A DNA stretch of 64,000 nucleotides from Megaustenia siamemsis (taxonomy: Eukaryota > Mollusca > Gastropoda > Stylommatophora > Ariophantidae): the NCBI GenBank assembly GCA_032433765.1, contig JAVIAB010000059.1, positions 58,921,603 through 58,985,602 on the forward strand, written 5' to 3'. Under the pieces are notes generated by a model. It was not told the DNA's origin. It saw only the letters and a program-made list of their open reading frames with translations, and searched no databases. The position numbers were made by a program, and so were the translations under genes. Of this stretch, positions 55,607 through 64,000 are shown in pieces (the first letter of the stretch is position 1; every line of letters starts with the position of its first letter).

Positions 55607-58600
55607 ATGTCACTATACTATGATGTATTTGATATTTTTTTGCTTGTTGTTGTCAGTATACTACGTTGTCTAGATATTTGGTTGCTTGTTGTTATCAGTA
55701 TACTATGTTGTCTAGATATTTGGTTGTTGTTGTCAGTATACTATGTTGTCTAGATATTTGGTTGTTGTTGTCAGTATACTATGATGTCTCTAGATATTTG
55801 GTTGCTTGTTGTTATCAGTATACTATGGTGTCTAGATATTTGGTTGTTGTTGTCAGTATACTATGTTGTCTCTAGATATATGGTTGCTTGTTGTTGTCAG
55901 TATACTATGATGTCTCTAGATATTTGCTTGTTGTTGTCAGTATACTATGTTGTCTCTAGATATTTGGTTGTTGTTGTCAGTATACTATGTTGTCTCTAGA
56001 TATTTGGTTGTTGTTGTCAGTATACTATGATGTCTCTAGATATTTGGTTGTTGTTGTCAGTATACTATGATGTCTCTAGATATTTGATTGCTTGTTGTTG
56101 TCAGTATACTATGATGTCTCTAGATATTTGGTTGCTTGTTGTTGTTAGTATACTATGATGTCTCTAGATATTTGGTTGCTTGTTGTTGTCAGTATACTAT
56201 GATGTCTCTAGATATTTGGTTGCTTGTTGTTGTCAATATACTATGATGTCTCTAGATATATTGTTGCTTGTTGTTGTCAGTATACTATGATGTTTCTAGA
56301 TATATGGTTGCTTGTTGTTGTCAGTATACTATGATGTCTCTAGATATTTGGTTGCTTGTTGTTGTCAGTATACTATGATGTCTCTAGATATATGGTTGCT
56401 TGTTGTTGTCAGTATACTATGATGTCTCTAGATATTTGATTGCTTGTTGTTGTCAGTATACTATGATGTCTGTAGATATATGGTTGCTTGTTGTTGTCAG
56501 TATACTATGATGTCTCTAGATATTTGGTTACTTGTTGTTGTCAGTATACTATGACGTCTCTAGATATTTGGTTGTTTGTTGTTGTCAGTATACTATGACG
56601 TCTCTAGATATTTGATAACTTGTTGTTGTCAGTATACTATGATGTCTCTAGATATATGGTTGCTTGTTGCTGTCAGTATACTATGATGTCTCTAGATATA
56701 TGGTTGCTTGTTGTTGTCAGTATACTATGATGTCTCTAGATATTTGATTGCTTGTTGTTGTCCGTATACTATGATGTCTCTAGATATTTGATTGCTTGTT
56801 GTTGTCAGTATACTATGATGTCTCTAGATATTTGGTTGCTTGTTGTTGTCAGTATACTATGATGTCTCTAGATATTTGGTTGCTTGTTGTTGTCAGTATA
56901 CTATGATGTCTCTAGATTTTTGGTTGCTTGTTGTTGTCAGTATACTATGATGTCTCTAGATATTTGGTTGCTTGTTGTTGTCAGTATACTATGATGTCTC
57001 TAGATATTTGGTTGCTTGTTGTTGTCAGTATACTATGATGTCTCTAGATATTTGGTTGCTTGTTGTTGTCAATATACTATGATGTCTCTAGATATATGGT
57101 TGCTTGTTGTTGTCAGTATACTATGATGTTTCTAGATATATGGTTGCTTGTTGTTGTCAGTATACTATGATGTCTCTAGATATTTGGTTGCTTGTTGTTA
57201 TCAGTATACTATGATGTCTCTAGATATATGGTTGAATGTTGTTGTCAGTATACTATGATGTCTCTAGATATTTGATTGCTTGTTGTTGTCAGTATACTAT
57301 GATGTCTCTAGATATATGGTTCCTTGTTGTTGTCAGTATACTATGATGTCTCTAGATATTTGGTTACTTGTTGTTGTCAGTATACTATGACGTCTCTAGA
57401 TATTTGGTTGTTTGTTGTTGTCAGTATACTATGACGTCTCTAGATATTTGATAACTTGTTGTTGTCAGTATACTATGATGTCTCTAGATATATGGGTTCT
57501 TGTTGTTGTCAGTATACTATGATGTCTCTAGATATATGGTTGCTTGTTGTTGTCAGTATACTATGATGTCTCTAGATATTTGGTTGCTTGTTGTTGTCAG
57601 TATACTATGATGTCTCTAGATATATGGTTGCTTGTTGTTGTCAGTATACTATGATGTCTCTAGATATTTGATTGCTTGTTGTTGTCAGTATACTATGATG
57701 TCTCTAGATATATGGTTGCTTGTTGTTGTCAGTATACTATGATGTCTCTAGATATTTGGTTACTTGTTGTTGTCAGTATACTATGATGTCTGTAGATATT
57801 TGGTTGCTTGTTGTTGTCAGTATACTATGATGTCTCTATATATATGGTTGCTTGTTGTTGTCAGTATACTATGATGTTTCTAGATATATGGTTGCTTGTT
57901 GTTGTCAGTATACAATGATGTCTCTAGATATTAGGTTGCTTGTTGTTGTCAGTATACTATGATGTCTGTAGATATATGGTTGCTTGTTGTTGTCAGTATA
58001 CTATGATGCCTCTAGATATTTGATTGCTTGTTGTTGTCAGTATACTATGATGTCTCTAGATATTTGGTTACTTGTTGTTGTCAGTATACTATGATGTCTC
58101 TAGATATTTGGTTGTTTGTTGTTGTCAGTATACTATGGTGTCTCTAGATATTTGGTTGTTGTTATCAGTATACTATGATATCTCTAGATATTTGATTGCT
58201 TGTTGTTGTCAGTATATTATGATGCCTCTAGATATTTGGTTGCTTGTTGTTGTCAGTATACTATGATGTCTCTAGATATATGGTTGCTTGTTGTTGTCAG
58301 TATACTATGATGTCTCTAGATATTTGATTGCATGTTGTTGTCAGTATACTATGATGTCTGTAGATATATGGCTGCTTGTTGTTGTCAGTATACTATGATG
58401 TCTCTAGATATATGTTTGCTTGTTGTTGTCAGTATACTATGACGTCTCTAGATATTTGGTTGTTGTTGTCAGTATACTATGACGTCTCTAGATATTTGAT
58501 AACTTGTTGTTGTCAGTATACTATGATGTCTCTAGATATATGGTTGCTTGTTGTTGTCAGTATACTATGATGTCTCTAGATATATGGTTGCTTGTTGTTG

Positions 58601-61600
58601 TCAGTATACTATGATGTCTCTAGATATTTGATTGCTTGTTGTTGTCAGTATACTATGATGTCTCTAGATATTTGATTGCTTGTTGTTGTCAGTATACTAT
58701 GATGTCTCTAGATATATGGTTGCTTGTTGTTGTCAGTATACTATGATGTCTCTAGATATTTGGTTACTTGTTGTTGTCAGTATACTATGACGTCTCTAGA
58801 TATTTGGTTGTTTGTTGTTGTCAGTATACTATGACGTCTCTAGATATTTGATAACTTGTTGTTGTCAGTATACTATGATGTCTCTAGATATATGGGTTCT
58901 TGTTGTTGTCAGTATACTATGATGTCTCTAGATATATGGTTGCTTGTTGTTGTCAGTATACTATGATGTCTCTAGATATTTGGTTGCTTGTTGTTGTCAG
59001 TATACTATGATGTCTCTAGATATATGGTTGCTTGTTGTTGTCAGTATACTATGATGTCTCTAGATATTTGATTGCTTGTTGTTGTCAGTATACTATGATG
59101 TCTCTAGATATATGGTTGCTTGTTGTTGTCAGTATACTATGATGTCTCTAGATATTTGGTTACTTGTTGTTGTCAGTATACTATGATGTCTCTAGATATT
59201 TGGTTGCTTGTTGTTGTCAGTATACTATGATGTCTCTATATATATGGTTGCTTGTTGTTGTCAGTATACTATGATGTTTCTAGATATATGGTTGCTTGTT
59301 GTTGTCAGTATACTATGATGTCTGTAGATATATGGTTGCTTGTTGTTGTCAGTATACTATGATGCCTCTAGATATTTGATTGCTTGTTGTTGTCAGTATA
59401 CTATGATGTCTCTAGATATTTGGTTGCTTGTTGTTGTCAGTATATCATGATGCCTCTAGATATTTGGTTGCTTGTTGTTGTCAGTATATTATGGTGTCTC
59501 TAGATATTTGGTTGTTGTTATCAGTATACTATGGTGTCTCTAGATATTTGGTTGCTTGTTGTTGTCAGTATACTATGATGTCTCTAGATATTTGGTTGCT
59601 TGTTGTTGTCAGTACACTATGATGTCTCTAGATATTTGGTTGTTGTTGTCAGTATACTATGTTGTCTCTAGATATTTGGTTGTTGTTGTCAGTATACTAT
59701 GATGTCTCTAGATATTTGGTTGTTGTTGTCAGTATACTATGATGTCTCTAGATATTTGATTGCTTGTTGTTGTCAGTATACTATGATGTCTCTTGATATA
59801 TGGTTGCTTGTTGTTGTCAGTATACTATGATGTCTCTAGATATTTGGTTGCTTGTTGTTGTCAGTATACTATGATGTCTCTAGATATTTGGTTGCTTGTT
59901 GTTGTCAATATACTATGATGTTTCTAGATATATGGTTGCTTGTTGTTGTCAGTATACTATGATGTTTCTAGATATATGGTTGCTTGTTGTTGTCAGTATA
60001 CTATGATGTCTCTAGATATTTGGTTGCTTGTTGTTGTCAGTATACTATGATGTCTCTAGATATATGGTTGCTTGTTGTTGTCAGTATACTATGATGTCTC
60101 TAGATATTTGATTGCTTGTTGTTGTCAGTATACTATGATGTCTGTAGATATATGGCTGCTTGTTGTTGTCAGTATACTATGATGTCTCTAGATATATGGT
60201 TGCTTGTTGTTTTCAGTATACTATGACGTCTCTAGATATTTGGTTGTTTGTTGTTGTCAGTATACTATGACGTCTCTAGATATTTGATAACTTGTTGTTG
60301 TCAGTATACTATGATGTCTCTAGATATATGGTTGCTTGTTGTTGTCAGTATACTATGATGTCTCTAGATATTTGATTGCTTGTTGTTGTGACTATACTAT
60401 GATGTCTGTAGATATATGGTTGCTTGTTTTTGTCAGTATACTATGATGTCTCTAGATATTTGGTTACTTGTTGTTGTCAGTATACTATGACGTCTCTAGA
60501 TATTTGGTTGTTTGTTGTTGTCAGTATACTATGACGTCTCTAGATATTTGATAACTTGTTGTTGTCAGTATACTATGATGTCTCTAGATATATGGTTGCT
60601 TGTTGCTGTCAGTATACTATGATTTCTCTAGATATATGGTTGCTTGTTGTTGTCAGTATACTATGATGTCTCTAGATATTTGGTTGCTTGTTGTTGTCCG
60701 TATACTATGATGTCTCTAGATATTTGATTGCTTGTTGTTGTCAGTATACTATGATGTCTCTAGATATTTGGTTGCTTGTTGTCAGTATACTATGATGTCT
60801 CTAGATATTTGGTTGCTTGTTGTTGTCAGTATACTATGATGTCTCTAGATTTTTGGTTGCTTGTTGTTGTCAGTATACTATGATGTCTCTAGATATTTGG
60901 TTGCTTGTTGTTGTCAGTATACTATGATGTCTCTAGATATTTGGTTGCTTGTTGTTGTCAGTATACTATGATGTCTCTAGATATTTGGTTGCTTGTTGTT
61001 GTCAATATACTATGATGTCTCTAGATATATGGTTGCTTGTTGTTGTCAGTATACTATGATGTTTCTAGATATATGGTTGCTTGTTGTTGTCAGTATACTA
61101 TGATGTCTCTAGATATTTGGTTGCTTGTTGTTATCAGTATACTATGATGTCTCTAGATATATGTTTGCTTGTTGTTGTCAGTATACTATGATGTCTCTAG
61201 ATATTTGATTGCTTGTTGTTGTCAGTATACTATGATGTCTCTAGATATATGGTTGCTTGTTGTTGTCAGTATACTATGATGTCTCTAGATATTTGGTTAC
61301 TTGTTGTTGTCAGTATACTATGACGTCTCTAGATATTGGTTGTTTGTTGTTGTCAGTATACTATGACGTCTCTAGATATTTGATAACTTGTTGTTGTCAG
61401 TATACTATGATGTCTCTAGATATATGGGTTCTTGTTGTTGTCAGTATACTATGATGTCTCTAGATATATGGTTGCTGTTGTTGTCAGTATACTATGATGT
61501 CTCTAGATATTTGGTTGCTTGTTGTTGTCAGTATACTACGATGTCTCTAGATATATGGTTGCTTGTTGTTGTCAGTATACTATGATGTCTCTAGATATTT

Positions 61601-64000
61601 GATTGCTTGTTGTTGTCAGTATACTATGATGTCTCTAGATATATGGTTGCTTGTTGTTGTCAGTATACTATGATGTCTCTAGATATTTGGTTACTTGTTG
61701 TTGTCAGTATACTATGATGTCTCTAGATATTTGGTTGCTTGTTGTTGTCAGTATACTATGATGTCTCTATATATATGGTTGCTTGTTGTTGTCAGTATAC
61801 TATGAAGTTTCTAGATATATGGTTGCTTGTTGTTGTCAGTATACTATGATGTCTCTAGATATTAGGTTGCTTGTTGTTGTCAGTATACTATGATGTCTGT
61901 AGATATATGGTTGCTTGTTGTTGTCAGTATACTATGATGCCTCTAGACATTTGATTGCTTGTTGTTGTCAGTATACTATGATGTCTCTAGATATTTGGTT
62001 ACTTGTTGTTGTCAGTATACTATGATGTCTCTAGATATTTGATTGCTTGTTGTTGTCCGTATACTATGATGTCTCTAGATATTTGATTGCTTGTTGTTGT
62101 CAGTATACTATGATGTCTCTAGATATTTGGTTGCTTGTTGTTGTCAGTATACTATGGTGTCTCTAGATATTTGGTTGCTTGTTGTTGTCAGTATACTATG
62201 ATGTCTCTAGATATTTGGTTGCTTGTTGTTGTCAGTACACTATGATGTCTCTAGATATTTGGTTGTTGTTGTCAGTATACTATGTTGTCTCTAGATATTT
62301 GGTTGTTGTTGTCAGTATACTATGATGTCTCTAGATATTTGGTTGTTGTTGTCAGTATACTATGATGTCTCTAGATATTTGATTGCTTGTTGTTGTCAGT
62401 ATACTATGATGTCTCTTGATATTTGGTTGCTTGTTGTTGTCAGTATACTATGATGTCTCTAGATATTTGGTTGCTTGTTGTTGTCAGTATACTATGATGT
62501 CTCTAGATATTTGGTTGCTTGTTGTTGTCAATATACTATGATGTCTCTAGATATATGGTTGCTTGTTGTTGTCAGTATACTATGATGTTTCTAGATATAT
62601 GGTTGCTTGTTGTTGTCAGTATACTATGACTTCTCTAGATATTTGGTTGTTTGTTGTTGTCAGTATACTATGACGTCTCTAGATATTTGATAACTTGTTG
62701 TTGTCAGTATACTATGATGTCTCTAGATATATGTGTTCTTGTTGTTGTCAGTATACTATGATGTCTCTAGATATATGGTTGCTTGTTGTTGTCAGTATAC
62801 TATGATGTCTCTAGATATTTGGTTGCTTGTTGTTGTCAGTATACTATGATGTCTCTAGATATATGGTTGCTTGTTGTTGTCAGTATACTACGATGTCTCT
62901 AGATATTTGATTGCTTGTTGTTGTCAGTATACTATGATGTCTCTAGATATATGGTTGCTTGTTGTTGTCAGAATACTATGATGTCTCTAGATATTTGGTT
63001 ACTTGTTGTTGTCAGTATACTATGATGTCTCTAGATATTTGGTTGCTTGTTGTTGTCAGTATACTATGATGTCTCTAGATATATGGTTGCTTGTTGTTGT
63101 CAGTATACTATGATGTTTCTAGATATATGGTTGCTTGTTGTTGTCAGTATACTATGATGTCTCTAGATATTTGGTTACTTGTTGTTGTCAGTATACTATG
63201 ACGTCTCTAGATATTTGGTTGTTTGTTGTTGTCAGTATACTATGACGTCTCTAGATATTTGATAACTTGTTGTTGTCAGTATACTATGATGTCTCTAGAT
63301 ATATGGGTTCTTGTTGTTGTCAGTATACTATGATGTCTCTAGATATATGGTTGCTTGTTGTTGTCAGTATACTATGATGTCTCTAGATATTTGGTTGCTT
63401 GTTGTTGTCAGTATACTACGATGTCTCTAGATATATGGTTGCTTGTTGTTGTCAGTATACTATGATGTCTCTAGATATTTGATTGCTTGTTGTTGTCAGT
63501 ATACTATGATGTCTCTAGATATATGGTTGCTTGTTGTTGTCAGTATACTATGATGTCTCTAGATATTTGGATACTTGTTGTTGTCAGTATACTATGATGT
63601 CTGTAGATATTTGGTTGCTTGTTGTTGTCAGTATACTATGATGTCTCTATATATATGGTTGCTTGTTGTTGTCAGTATACTATGATGTTTCTAGATATAT
63701 GGTTGCTTGTTGTTGTCAGTATACTATGATGTCTCTAGATATTAGGTTGCTTGTTGTTGTCAGTATACTATGATGTCTGTAGATATATGGTTGCTTGTTG
63801 TTGTCAGTATACTATGATGCCTCTAGACATTTGATTGCTTGTTGTTGTCAGTATACTATGATGTCTCTAGATATTTGGTTACTTGTTGTTGTCAGTATAC
63901 TATGATGTCTCTAGATATTTGATTGCTTGTTGTTGTCCGTATACTATGATGTCTCTAGATATTTGATTGCTTGTTGTTGTCAGTATACTATGATGTCTCT
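55607..64000. repeat. 44-bp minisatellite, more than 8.3 kb, runs off the window
   Basis: About 190 copies of TATACTATGATGTCTCTAGA, then TATTTGGTTGCTTGTTGTTG, then TCAG. Shorter 38-bp variants lack CTTGTT or similar (GGTTGTTGTTGTCAG). Variants (TGACGTC, TTGATAACTTG, GGGTTCTTG, CTGTAGATAT) recur in fixed order in blocks of several hundred to over a thousand bases, so the array grew by duplicating multi-unit blocks. It lies in intron 2 of LRR copy 4 and continues past 64000. Short open frames inside it are artefacts. Confidence 0.97.

Noticed and set aside
55496..61585. Series of 60-85 codon frames in the 44-bp array
   Set aside because: Array artefacts; frames cycle every three units.

Overview
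The window is animal nuclear DNA. Genes are split by spliceosomal introns with GT-AG borders (one GC-AG). Repeats include three families of tRNA-derived SINEs, many 5'-truncated non-LTR retrotransposons (RTE-like and Jockey-like), a Tc1/mariner-type DNA transposon family and very large minisatellites. The style of the leucine-rich-repeat (LRR) proteins and the RTE/SINE mix suggest a mollusc, perhaps a gastropod. That is inference from memory of such families, not proof. No rRNA, functional tRNA, CRISPR or prokaryotic operon is visible.

The only host genes I can support are a plus-strand tandem cluster of secreted LRR proteins with one gene plan: exon 1 of 75 nt (signal peptide ending in (D/N)DCPY), exon 2 of 108 nt (cysteine-rich LRR N-cap), and exon 3 of ancestrally 1278 nt in the copies with the full-length end (about 16 LRRs and a cysteine-containing C-cap), all joined in phase 0. 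Copy 1 is represented by exon 3 only (1775-3051). Copy 2 has exons at 14132-14206, 14704-14811 and 16945-18203. A solitary decayed exon 3 lies at 24847-25857. Copy 3 has exons at 30894-30968, 34414-34521 and 42478-43754. Copy 4 shows exons 1 and 2 (53411-53485, 53862-53969); its exon 3 must lie beyond the window. Exon 3 of copies 1, 2 and 3 each carries a single-base deletion. Upstream of copies 2, 3 and 4 lies a conserved block of about 95 bp with rigid internal spacing that looks like a promoter plus a short noncoding exon.

Between the exons nearly everything is repeats. 0-9 kb: a CA-repeat foldback, RTE fragments and a 51-bp minisatellite. 9.2-11.6 kb: DNA transposon copy A, inserted in a SINE. 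12.5-18.6 kb: gene copy 2 with its minisatellites. 19.8-21.9 kb: transposon copy B. 22-29 kb: SINEs of three families, some nested, and the LRR pseudo-exon. 30.9-43.8 kb: gene copy 3, whose second intron holds a 23-bp minisatellite and a Jockey-like retrotransposon whose reverse-transcriptase ORF has been blown up by a 49-bp and a 56-bp minisatellite. 43.8-53 kb: non-LTR fragments, including a second Jockey-like ORF expanded by a 74-bp minisatellite. 53.4-64 kb: the start of gene copy 4, then tetranucleotide arrays and a 44-bp minisatellite of more than 8 kb that runs off the window.

The most interesting points are: the repeated birth of minisatellites from coding sequence (twice from the same part of a reverse transcriptase, once from the stop-codon region of an LRR gene); a DDE transposase family with an unusually long D-E spacing; the conserved upstream block of the LRR genes; and an unclassified dispersed repeat in four copies.
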